Assembly: GCA_000729835.1 (NCBI GenBank)
Contig: JFHB01000346.1
Span: 1-18,641, forward strand
From: Atkinsonella hypoxylon
Taxonomy: Eukaryota > Ascomycota > Sordariomycetes > Hypocreales > Clavicipitaceae
Length of the DNA: 18,641 nt
Direction: 5' to 3'
Below, one piece after another: positions 1 to 9,437 of the stretch. The notes under the pieces are model-generated. The model ran no database searches and was not told the DNA's origin. It saw only the letters and a program-made list of their open reading frames with translations. How positions within the stretch are numbered: position 1 is the stretch's first letter; the number at the start of each line of letters is the position of its first letter. A program made the translations under genes and the position numbers.

Positions 1-126
1 GAGAGAGAGAGAAAGAAACGAAAAAAAAAAGGGAACCACTGGACTTTCCCCCCCAGGTACTAAATTTTTAAAATTCCTGAATCCCAATCCAAGTTTGTAG
101 CACTATTTCCCGCAAAGGCCCTGGCC
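1..126. other. 3' flank of the DPP V gene with low-complexity edge
   Basis: This short stretch follows the DPP V stop codon. It begins with a GA dinucleotide run (1-12), then an A-rich stretch and a C7 run near 50. The AT-rich stretch at about 60-75 could be part of the 3' UTR. No gene is supported. Confidence 0.5.
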
Positions 127-2532
127 TCAAGCTGAATCCGCATTTCCGCTATACTTGTTGATGAATCCCAACACCTCTCTGTGCCATACAATAGAGTTCT
201 CTGGCTTAATGGTCCACTATCATAGTCAGTATACCGGCTCTCATGGGGGGAGAAAATGTCTCGACCTACGTGATTCTCATCAGGGAACACAACGAGCTTG
301 CTTGGAATATTTCGCGCCTGCAAGACATTAAACATGGCGAGGCCTTCAGAGATGGGCAGTCGATAGTCCAACTCGTTATGTAACACCTGAATTTACATCT
401 TGGTTAGATACTTTTCGGGACTTTAGTTATGTGCTCCACGTACCAGCATGGGTGTTTCCCAGTTGTGACAGTGCAGCGAAGGATCCCATTTCGTGTAGAT
501 ATCTCGACTCTCCCACAATGTGCCGCCAAAGTCGTGCTCTGGGAAGAAAAGCTCCTCGGTCGACCATTGATTCTGGGTAGAGAAAACGCCGTCGTGGCAC
601 ACGAGTGCCTTGAATTTGCGGCCAAGCGGGTGACCCTGAATCCAGTCTGTCAAAAGTTAGTGTTGCCTTGGCCCAAGTTACGTATGAAGCAATTCGAGAA
701 ATAACATACTGATCATGTAGCCTCCGTACGACGCTCCCAGCGCAACAGCCCGCGAGGTGTCAATGTAATCGACATTCTTTTCTAAATACTCAAAGCACAG
801 GACGAGGTCCTCGTATGGGTTCCCGCCCCAGTTGCATTTGATGGCATCGGTGTGCTTTTGCCCATATCCAGTACTGCCTGTGGGATTTGGAGCAACAACA
901 ATGTAACCTTGTTCAGCAAAGATGGCCGGATTCCATCGTGTACTCCAGTCATCCATCCAAGCACTTTGAGGTCCACCGTGGATGAAGAAAGCCAGAGGAT
1001 ATTTCTTCGAGGGGTTGAAGTTGGATGGTTTGGTCACGAGAGCATGGACATCGTATTCCATGGAGCCTCTGTACCAGATGTCATCCTTCATTGAGTCATC
1101 AAGGCCAAAGGATTTACCATTCTTAGAGCTTGATGACAGTTCAGTGACAGATTTCAACGTGGGGTCGAACACTGTGTATAATGAACTCTCCACCCGCGAC
1201 TTGGAGCTTATTAGTAGATCAGGACCAGTGCCGAGCAGTTTAGCATCGCTGATGGATCCTTGCTCATGAATAAGTGATGGCAGTTCTTTTGCTTCGGCGG
1301 GTGACGATGGAAGCTTCCAGAGCACGACTCGCCCGTGTTTCTCTGCACCTACAAACAGCTCCTTCTCATCATGGCTCCAGGTGATCCAGTCAGGCTTCAC
1401 GTCCCAGCCACCCTCACCATCTCTGGTCTCATAGAATTCGTGGACTTTGCTCAGGTCGTTGACGTCTGGAATGAGCAGCAAGCGAGTTTTGTCGGCTTCA
1501 TATTGGATATTCTTCATCCTGGCAAATGCAATCTTTTTGCCATCTTTGTTGAAAGTAGGAGAAATACTATAACCTTGAAGCTTGCCGGTTTCAACAATTT
1601 GAGGCGCCGCAGGCTTCTCCACAAAGGACTTGATGGCCACGTAGTAGAGATCTGTCTTGGTGTATCGTGCAGGGTTGATCTTGGGATCTCTGGCGACAAA
1701 GCAGATGCCATGCGCAGAGATATCGAAGTCTCCCGCGCCGCCGAAGGGAGGTACCGGAGATTCCAAATCAGTACCGGCGAGGAGATTTGTCAATCCAGGA
1801 CTCTCGAGAGTCCACTTGCCACCAGCCTTGGCCAATTGCCCATACCATAACGAGTTTGTGTTCGCATTGTTCCAGGTGTCCCAGTGACGAACAAAGAGTG
1901 AGGTGTAGATCTTGGCCGAATCATGTGGCTTATTTTTGGCTGGTGGCCAGTACAGATCTCCATCAGGGGTCGTAACGCCGACAAAGCAGATAGCCACTTT
2001 GCCATTGGAAAGAACTTTAGTTTTGGGGGTTGAAATGCTACCAGCCAGGTATTGAACCAGTTGTGGCCTATTAAAAATATTAGATTCTCAAATTTGGTAT
2101 AATTGAGACAACACGCCTCTAAGAGAACAGAGCTTAGCTTATACTCGGACTTGTCCAGCACCCGCTGGGTCATCATCATGGTACATCCATTGTCATCGCC
2201 CTTGAGATAAAGGACCTCGTGTTCGCCAATCCAAACGGGATTGCTGGCTCCTGAGTCTTCGGAGATGAGGTGAGAGGTACCTTCCTTGATATTTAAAACG
2301 CGGATTTGGGAGGACTTGGAGTGTGTCTCAAAAGAGTAGACGGAAACCTAGTGGTTTGCGTATCCGTTAGCAAGAGGCTTGATCGATCATGTACCCGCAC
2401 AGCCTAACCGCTGCCTCGGTCAAAACGTACCGTGTAGAGAACCAGCTGTCCGGTCGAATTGGGTACGCCTGATGAGCGGCGAGGCGCTGAGAGGAGCACC
2501 TCTGGCGTGAATCGAGCAGCATGCACAGTCAT
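127..2532 (-). CDS. dpp5: Dipeptidyl-peptidase V-like serine peptidase (S9 family, prolyl oligopeptidase fold)
   Basis: Six exons on the minus strand: 2532-2431, 2347-2145, 2067-710, 646-444, 386-270 and 216-127. All introns are GT..AG (53-83 bp), the frame closes and the product is 690 aa. The N-terminal two thirds is expected to form the beta-propeller. The C-terminal part is an alpha/beta hydrolase with the oxyanion motif HGGP (residues 465-468), nucleophile GASYGG (Ser548), acid in ELDYRLP (Asp629) and base in PDENH (His661). Spacing and order fit fungal DPP V, which cleaves X-Ala, His-Ser and Ser-Tyr type dipeptides from peptide N-termini. The protein opens MTVHAARFTPEVLLSAPRR, which is not a signal peptide, so a cytosolic peptidase is inferred rather than the secreted allergen-type form. 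The ATG at 2532 was chosen because the FTPEVLLSAPRR opening fits the family. The intron at 2144-2068 starts with a non-standard GTATAA. The closest alternative is another S9 aminopeptidase such as acylaminoacyl peptidase. Confidence 0.93.
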
Positions 2533-3380
2533 GACGGGCAATTGAGTGTGCAGGAAACCCAATCTGCATCACGACCCGAGGCGTAGCATAGAAGGGAGAG
2601 CAGAGAAGAATCAGAAAGGGAGAAGGGCCATATAGGTAACACGAAAGATACGAAATGCGAATTCTGATTATTATACATTACGTCCCTAGCCCCGCGATAG
2701 ACCTTCCCAATCAATCCACGGCGTGATTAAGTGCGAGCACCTCAATGGAACACCCCGCTACGGTCCCTGCCCTGCCCCCCGCCTCTGGCCTTGCACGTAT
2801 GACGCGGGGGAATGGAGAACTGACTCGGACCAGTCTCGGCCGTATATTTATTTAACAAAGGTTCAATTTCATTCTCAGTCTCATGGAGTAATATCGGACC
2901 AAGCACAGTCGATGCTCGGCTGTACCGACAACAACGCCACTGGCGTTCAATCGTCAAATAACATCTAGAACAGTTATTCTTCCTTGGTAGCTGCGTCTAG
3001 AATTGATATTGACAACTACACTTTCATGACCTCTCAACTCCTAACCAACCACTATTCCGTAGTTGCGGCTTAAATAAAGGAAATAATATTTTTCGTCTCT
3101 CTTGGCCCAGAACATGTGTCAAGTCTTAAGCCTTCCACGATTCGCCAATCGCTCTGCGCCCTTCTTGAGTCTCGAGGGTAACAGTCATGTCTGAAGGCGA
3201 TACGATATGGCATCGTCTATATTTCTATTTCGACCGTAAAAGCGCCTGGTCCATAGCATTTTCGCTATGCACTATCCCATTCCGTATAATCTCATCATAT
3301 CTGTTTCTGCTAAATCCTAAACGCCCCCATCAGAAAACCATCAAATTCATTTGTCTCCTCGTCTGAAACAAGGCAATGAT
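2533..3380. promoter_or_regulatory. Intergenic: DPP V promoter and EAF6 3' region
   Basis: About 850 bp lie between the start of the DPP V gene and the stop of EAF6, both on the minus strand. The part near 2533-3000 should contain the DPP V promoter and leader; an AT-rich stretch at 2842-2858 reads as a TATA-like box on the minus strand about 310 bp before the ATG. A minus-strand ATG at 2569 opens an out-of-frame upstream ORF that overlaps the DPP V start. The rest (about 3000-3380) is probably EAF6 3' UTR and spacer. Open frames here are short and resemble nothing I know. Confidence 0.5.
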
Positions 3381-4073
3381 TCATTTTCTCGATGCCCCAA
3401 AGTTAGTCCTCTTCTTGCTTGTTCCACCATCGTTTTCGCTATCCTCGACCTCTTTATCCGCTGCTGCTGCAGCCGCTGCTGTCCCCTTCTTCTTGGACTT
3501 ATTTTTATTTCCCGTCCCAGACAAAGGCGTTCCGTTGTCGCGGAAAGAGGCCGATACGGGTGTCGGCGCATGTGAGGCGGGCGTTGAACCTGGCGTCGAG
3601 TCCTGAGGCTTTTAGTTCATATCACTCGTCATACTGCCAGAACCAAAAGAGACGAAGTCGAGCTATCTGGACATACCCCGTTGTTGGGTCTATACGATAT
3701 CGAAGACTTTGAAAATACCCGATTCTGGTCAGTTGACCCTGCCTTGCGTCTTTGAGCGGCAGCGCCGCTCGTCCCCTTCATGTAGTTGTCGAAACCCGTG
3801 ATGATATTGCCGCTCGGTGTGCTTTCGAGATAGGATGCTTCTTTAGTTATGATGCTTTCCTCTACTTGATTCTGGCCCGTCACTGTCAGTTATCAATTCC
3901 GCTCGGTATTTTCTGTGTGCGCGTAATAACTTGAATTTTTAATTCCTACTTACAAGCCGCTTGTCCAGGGCCCTGCGCTTCTCGACGAGTTCGCGCACCC
4001 GCGCTTGGGACTTCTTGTATTCTGCCAATGTTGGCAACGGCCCTGTGGCGCTGTCATTCTTCTGATCCGCCAT
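3381..4073 (-). CDS. EAF6: EAF6, subunit of NuA4/NuA3-type histone acetyltransferase complexes
   Basis: Three exons on the minus strand: 4073-3954, 3871-3677 and 3602-3381. The introns are 82 and 74 bp, both phase 0, with GTAAGT and GTATGT donors; the product is 178 aa. Residues 17-58 are charged and probably coiled-coil (LAEYKKSQARVRELVEKRR). They lead into the family signature: ALDKRL, then EASYLE at 51-56, then GNIITGFDNYMKG at 61-73. The tail is low in complexity, with TPVSASFRDN, an SKKKG basic patch, seven alanines in a row and the conserved-looking ending KKRTNFGASRK. EAF6 is a small scaffold subunit shared by NuA4 (Esa1) and NuA3 (Sas3) acetyltransferases and acts on chromatin in the nucleus. 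The start MADQKND was chosen because it gives the usual family length. The frame stays open upstream to another ATG at 4193, which would add 40 residues, so the start is less certain than the rest. Confidence 0.92.
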
Positions 4074-5026
4074 GCACGCTGCGCAAACGCTAATAAAGCT
4101 GAGTTTGGCCTCGAGCCGTGCAGTCTCAAGGCTTTGAGGGAGATGTGCTGGATAATGTTGACTGTCAAATGGATGTTGTTGCGATACGTTCATCGTGGTG
4201 GATGAAGCAGCGACCACGTGACCAAGTAACGAGGCATGGCGAAGGGTTCTGTAAGTATCTACCACGCTCCTGCCAATTTAACCAACAAGTTCAAATAGTA
4301 GGTAGTGTTGCCGTTCCTTTGAAGTACTCGTGAATGATGTTCACTCAAACACAAGCTCGCCATGATTAGTTGTAATTTAAGCCACATAACTTGTCCAATA
4401 GCTTCATGGTGTTTACGCAGTGCAAAATGAATCTGGCCCCAACCGGATCACCACTAGCTTGATCTTGATATCATTATGCACTCATGCGTTCCAATTACAT
4501 TTCACTTCAATTCGAGTCCGGTTGTCTCTCCAATATTGCCTTGACTCTTAGTTTCTACATTTCCTGTCATCTGTCTACGAGCGAAGTACATGTATTGGTG
4601 GCCCTTTGCGTCAGATCGACTATGCTCATGTACGTGTGAAGTTCAGCTAATACTGTCATTCAATCAGAATTTCAGTTGTTCGCTCTATTTCCAGTTCTTT
4701 GAAAGGCAGCTCGAAATCCGATAGACTTCCATCATCAATAAAAACATTGCAAAGCACACGGCTGGGTGAAAGCTGGATGGAGTTCACGCTGCTGTCCCCA
4801 CGTCAATCGTCGTGTTGGTTAGTTACCTCATCTGACAATTTATACGGATGACGTAAATTCTGGTACTAAGAGATCCAATCTGCTGTTCTGACTACCCTGT
4901 CCAAAGGAAGGAGTACTCTCAACTTCCACCAGTTGTGACTCTTAAGCAGTGAAGGTATTCGTTTCATATGATATCAAAAGACTTTCCCCTTGAGTTGTTA
5001 GAAGATACGGAGGAACTGTTTCCCCT
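4074..5026. promoter_or_regulatory. Intergenic: EAF6 promoter and 3' region of the PWI gene
   Basis: A gap of about 950 bp separates two minus-strand genes. It must hold the EAF6 promoter and leader (near 4074-4500) and the 3' UTR of the PWI gene (near 5026). The EAF6 frame stays open upstream through an ATG at 4193. No repeat, RNA gene or convincing further coding region is visible. Confidence 0.5.
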
Positions 5027-6393
5027 TCATCTTTTCTGCCTTTCACAACCATCATCGGATCCTCTGCGGTCCTGACTTCTCCTGCACCGCCAGTCGGGGC
5101 TAAGAGACTCATTGCTGCGACGACGTGTGTGTCCTCTGTGCACGTATGAACTTCTGCCACGACTACGTGATCTTGATCGACGAGAAGAGCTTGAGGAAGG
5201 AGATGGTGACCGTCGTCTACGTCGGGGAGGTGAACGGCTGCGCGATTCGGACTCCTTTCTCTTCTTCAGTGCTGGAGAGCTGCGACCGGAGGATGTGGAT
5301 CGAGATTGACTAGCGCGTCCAGAACGGTGACTTCTTCGATAGCATCTAACGACTCGTGGACGGTAAGCATCTCCGCGGGGTGACCTCGACCTCTTCCGAG
5401 AGCCACGATATGTTGGGGAGGATCTTCGACGCGCCGGACCAGTAGACGCGCCACTGCTGATAGATGAACTACGGTCTCGTGACCTGGACCGAGATGGTTC
5501 ATCTCCGGAAGACGACGGGTCATGACGTCGTCTCCGCTCATTGTGCCGACTGCGTCTATCATCTGGGACATAACTATCGCGTCCATACGAATCCCGTGAA
5601 GCTCGAATCTGAGTCTCCAACAGCCGACCAGGTTTTCCTGTCCGGTCTTGATCACCTCTCCTGGAGCGGTTGTCAAAAGTCTGATTATCGCGTCGGCCCT
5701 GCCAAGTATCAGCACGGTGGTTTGTTCTTTCTTGTCGGTCTTGTTGCTTGAGGTCTGAAATCTCACGATCCCTACGATCGAAGTCTTCACGCCGCTTGCG
5801 AGCATCATCAGCAGCCCTGTCAGCATCCCTCTAGTCGCGCGTCAGTCCGATAAGCTATTGGTAGTAGAATACTAGATTGCGATCATTTACGTACCTTTTC
5901 TTGCATAAGTTCCAGCTTTTTGGCTTCGAGCAATTCTTTAGGTACGCCCTGGGGACTGCCTTGGGCGCTCAGCAAGAGATTCCATAACTTTTTACAAAAA
6001 GGAGCCGTGTCTTTATCCAGGAAACCGGTCAGCTGGATCTGAAGTGATTTGATGTCGGGCTACCACAGTTATTGTCAGAATCTGAGGAACCACTAGCTCA
6101 CTATATCTAATCGAACGAGTTATGATTGTAAAAGCTTACATAGCGTGATCCCTCAATAAGATTAAAGCAAAGTTCTATAACGACGTCATCTTCGTTGCCC
6201 AGAATGTCGGATATTCGGTTTGCAATCCACCTGCAAAGGCTAAGTCAGCTTCCTGTCTTTCTGCGACATGCTGGCTGCGTCGCCCTTACTTCTTCATGAC
6301 TTGCAGGTTGACTTTCTGCATGTCAACTTTCTTACTGAACTCGGGAGGAAATTTCGTCGACTTGAGTAGTCGCGCGTCCACCTTTGACGCCAT
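5027..6393 (-). CDS. PWI-domain, arginine/serine-rich mRNA-processing protein (SRm160/SRRM1-like)
   Basis: Four exons on the minus strand: 6393-6290, 6230-6140, 6059-5895 and 5830-5027. Introns are 59, 80 and 64 bp and the product is 387 aa. Residues 1-110 form the PWI nucleic-acid-binding fold: FPPEFSKKVDMQKVNLQVM, then WIANRISDILGNEDDVVIELCF, then LQIQLTGFLDKDTAPFCKKLW. The PWI tripeptide itself reads KWI here, with Lys35 where Pro is usual. Residues 121 onward are charged (RRDRE repeats), followed by a long RS-type tail rich in SRSRS and RRRRR patches, as in splicing coactivators that bridge SR proteins and snRNPs at exons. A nuclear, spliceosome-associated role follows from the family. 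There is no RRM. The last residues still look RS-like (CRRSQDRRGSDDG), so the stop at 5027 appears real rather than a missed intron. It is the third minus-strand gene in the row, and its stop lies 954 bp upstream of the EAF6 start. Confidence 0.93.
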
Positions 6394-7438
6394 GGTGGAT
6401 GTGACTGGTTTGATAGTGATGTTGAGAAGGTATCGAAAAATAATGGAGTGACATCTGCCTGGTGGGATTTCGGGATAACGCAGGCGTTCGGGTGCACAAA
6501 GCAATACGATTGTGGACCACGCACCAGCCACGCCACGTTCCCAGGCGCGTCTCCATTGTCTCCAAGCTTATCACTTACTATTACAGAATACGCACAAAGA
6601 ATCAGTGAGGCTGTCCTGCTCTCTTTCTCCTGCGGTATATTTTGAACAAGCAAAGCGATAGGTTTTAAGAGGAAGTAATGGCCAAAGGCATAAGAGGCTG
6701 ATGCGAAGTCCATCCAAAACCACCAAGTGATTGGATGGATCGCGACTCCGCCACAGATACCTACCTAGGTACCTAGGTAGGTACTAGGCAGGTAAGTACA
6801 GAGTGTGCCATTCAGAAAGTCTTTTCCCACATTCTTAAAGTCATGTTCGCTTGTACTATCTTTTTCGTCCCGTGCGATAGCTAAACACATTTGTCTACTT
6901 AAATGTCCGAATTGCGCGAGGACTTGATCAAGTGATTCATGTCGCATCTGCTTGGCTGGTTTGTTGCTAAGGCATCCTCAATCACCTGAGCATTCACTGA
7001 GCTCCGTCATGCCAAGATATTACAATTTCATAGGAAACTCGTGCGTCGTCGTCATAGCATTATTAAATCACAGAATCTAATACGGTTGCAATAATGCATT
7101 AAAGGCGTCTGTCATCTCCTCGAAACCATCATTCGTACATGAATATCGCATACTTTGAAACTTTGAAATCTGGTAGGAATAAGGCAAGAGCGACCCAACT
7201 CTGTAGCCAAGGTGCGTTAACCTCTTGTAGTATCAGCTAAGGTGGGCTGCTACAATCACTCGATACGTATTGAGCCCCGCAATTATCTGTCCCCGTCTTC
7301 TAGCCTGTTACCTGCCGGTAGGTACATGGTGTAACAAGATTCTGACGAACCACGCTTGAGCAACAGACTCGTCGTCGCAATCCAATGTCTTGTGTTCTAG
7401 CACAACTTAATTAATTCTCCTTGGCTAAGAATACTCCT
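6394..7438. promoter_or_regulatory. Divergent promoter region between the PWI gene and NAS2
   Basis: About 1 kb lies between two divergently transcribed genes, so both promoters must lie here. It contains the perfect 26-bp palindrome at 6758-6783 and a smaller GCCGGTAGGTAC-type relative at about 7314-7325. A minus-strand open frame at 6294-6713 mostly overlaps the first exon and leader of the PWI gene and is not supported as a gene. Confidence 0.5.
6758..6783. repeat. Perfect 26-bp palindrome (TACCTA/TAGGTA type)
   Basis: The sequence is TACCTACCTAGGT followed immediately by its exact reverse complement, with no loop. The match stops at both outer edges. Flanking bases (TAGGCAGGTAAGTAC) continue the same TAGGTA vocabulary imperfectly. 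It sits about 365 bp upstream of the PWI start and 655 bp upstream of NAS2. Similar runs are dispersed in many ascomycete genomes; their function is not known to me. Confidence 0.9.
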
Positions 7439-8343
7439 ATGATGGACAACTTACATGCACCAACTGTACCATCAGGTCCGACCACCACCGGCTCGGTCAC
7501 AAATGGCAGCGCGGGGCATCTCAGCTTTGGCGAGCTCCAGCAGAAGAAGACCGGTCTGGAACTAGAACTCAAAACTCTCGGGGGTGTTCTTGAATCCGTA
7601 CGTTTATCTTGAAATCACTTTAAATGGTTTATTTGTTTCATTCTTGTCTTGTCTTGTTGAGAGTCGAGAGCCAAGAGTCATCTAACAAAATAGCAGCATG
7701 GAGTCAACATGGAAACGCCTCTTGTCACCAGGGACGGCTTCCCGCGATCTGACATTGACGTTGCTCAAAGTGCGCTTCTACCCCACGACGGCATCATTAT
7801 TGATAGACTGCCAGCTGATTCTGTCTAGTACGCGCTACCAGAGCCAGAATAATCCGACTCAGAAATGACTACAAGGATTTGATGACCAACATTGAGAAAT
7901 ATTTGCATGAACATTTTGCAAGCCTAGATGAAAGCGATGTGGGTAGCTTTCCATCTGACAGTACTGTTCAACCTGCATTACCCGACTCCGAGACGAGCGA
8001 CTTGGACGAACCCTTTGCAAAGGTCAATTCTGTTGCTCCTGGCAGCCCAGCCGATCGTGCAGGACTAAAACAAGGTGACGAAATTCGCAATTTTGGATAT
8101 GTGAACAGGGTCAACCACGACAACCTCAAGAAAGTGGCAGAGTGCGTCCAAGGCAATGAGGGTGTATGTGCTACAGTCCAGTATATAGAGTTGCGTTTGC
8201 TGACGTACCTTCAGCGCAACATTTCCATCAAAATTTCGAGAGCAACGGGTGTTGCCCAACGCCAGGAGCTACGTCTTACTCTTACGCCAGCGCGGAATTG
8301 GGGAGGCCGCGGCATGTTGGGATGTCACATCCTGCCTCTGTGA
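7439..8343 (+). CDS. NAS2: NAS2/PSMD9, PDZ-domain chaperone of 26S proteasome base assembly
   Basis: Four exons: 7439-7597, 7697-7769, 7829-8163 and 8215-8343; introns are 99, 59 and 51 bp and the product is 231 aa. The N-terminal helical domain spans about residues 28-110 (LSFGELQQKKTGLELELKTL, TRDGFPRSDIDVAQIRATR, IIRLRNDYKDLM, EKYLHEHF), as in the Nas2 family. A PDZ domain follows at about 138-214, with FAKVNSVAPGSPADRAGLKQGDEI. The C-terminus ends in the family signature WGGRGMLGCHILPL. Nas2/p27 binds the Rpt5 C-terminus through the PDZ domain and guides assembly of the proteasome base in the cytosol and nucleus. Two ATGs stand side by side (7439 and 7442); the second has the better context (A at -3, G at +4), so initiation at either changes one residue. 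Intron 2 begins with the uncommon donor GTGCGC. Intron 3 is a multiple of three with no stop. The upstream region is shared with the divergent PWI gene. Confidence 0.95.
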
Positions 8344-9437
8344 AAAATATTTCAGGGTATGACTTCTTGCAGATGGACAAGGCACATCACAAAGCCTCGA
8401 TTGTAACAACATTTGAACGGACACGAAGGAGATTGCGAATACGAATCCAAATTGCGAGGCAGGACGCTGAACATCTTTGGCAAGGTTTCTCGTGCTATTA
8501 GGCAGCTGATTCGGCTTTATAACTGTTGGTTGACAGCCTAAGGGGTTTGTCATCAGGAACTTAGCTTGGGCACTGCACGGCGCCCGAAGATCAATTTTGC
8601 CCTTGCCCTTGCTCTTGTTGGTTAAAAAATTCCGACAAGCGTAGAACATTGGTCGTCAGGCTAGCACTTCCCAGGCAACTTTAGGCTCGGCGCAAAATGG
8701 CAAGGGAGTGCGCGCCGCGTAAAACCATCAGGTTGAGCTTGCAGAGTACCATTGGGAAACTTGGCTGAGCAGCTGCTGGCGCCTGACACTCATCTGACGC
8801 AAGACGCCTGTGCCCAAGTGCGCTGTACGTATTATAGATATCCTGATGGCACCCAGGCGGCTACACTGACAAGTCGCCAAGCAATCTTCTTCTAAACCGT
8901 CAGACCTTGCGGAGTATTCATGGTGGTAAGTCGACCAGCTCAGGTATTGATCAGAAGAATCGAATTTAGTGTACTCAAGAGAGGCGGTGACCAGTTGACG
9001 TTATCCAAATTATGCAAGGTTGCGGCTCCTGATTGGAGCAGATTCATGCAGTGATATCACGTGCATGAGCCCACCTCAGCAGACTGAATTTTCGCTTTAT
9101 GGATTGCCCTGGCCAGAAGAGTTCCCCGCTGCTCTCATACATCCGCTGCTCTCATACATCTAGGCTGACCGACCTTGTCTGCAAGTTTATCTCTTTGAAG
9201 CACATCCCACTAAACGTCAGTTGGGCCGCAGAAAAGGTATTTTCAGTCCGCTAGATTCATCCATTGTCATCCCTCTCGCCTCCCGAATCACATCCTCGTC
9301 ACCCTCTTGACCCTATTTAGTCCCTCTGGATCATTTTGACTGCCTCACGTCGCCCGCTGTAGGCTAACACCACCCTTTCTTAGCACCCCGCTTGTTTACA
9401 TCACTTTTTCGTGCTGCGACGAATCCGAATCACAAGT
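8344..9437. promoter_or_regulatory. Intergenic: NAS2 3' region and GSP1 promoter
   Basis: About 1.1 kb lies between the NAS2 stop and the GSP1 start on the same strand. The first part is probably NAS2 3' UTR. The last ~190 bp (about 9244-9437) is rich in C and T with few ATGs, typical of the leader of a strongly expressed fungal gene. A 17-bp exact tandem duplication lies at 9126-9159. A minus-strand frame at 8269-8649 has no recognisable content. Confidence 0.5.
9126..9159. repeat. Two exact tandem copies of a 17-bp unit upstream of GSP1
   Basis: The unit CCGCTGCTCTCATACAT occurs at 9126-9142 and again, without a spacer, at 9143-9159. It is about 280 bp before the GSP1 start codon, within the probable promoter. 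It could be a recent slippage duplication or a doubled protein-binding site. Confidence 0.85.

Noticed and set aside
5266..5826. Minus-strand 186-codon frame inside the RS-rich exon
   Set aside because: It is a shadow frame of the RS-coding exon of the PWI gene, whose own frame gives clear RS repeats.
6294..6713. Minus-strand 139-codon frame at the PWI gene start
   Set aside because: It overlaps the first PWI exon in another frame and shows no known protein features.
8269..8649. Minus-strand 126-codon frame after NAS2
   Set aside because: It overlaps the conserved C-terminal exon of NAS2 on the opposite strand and has no motif.
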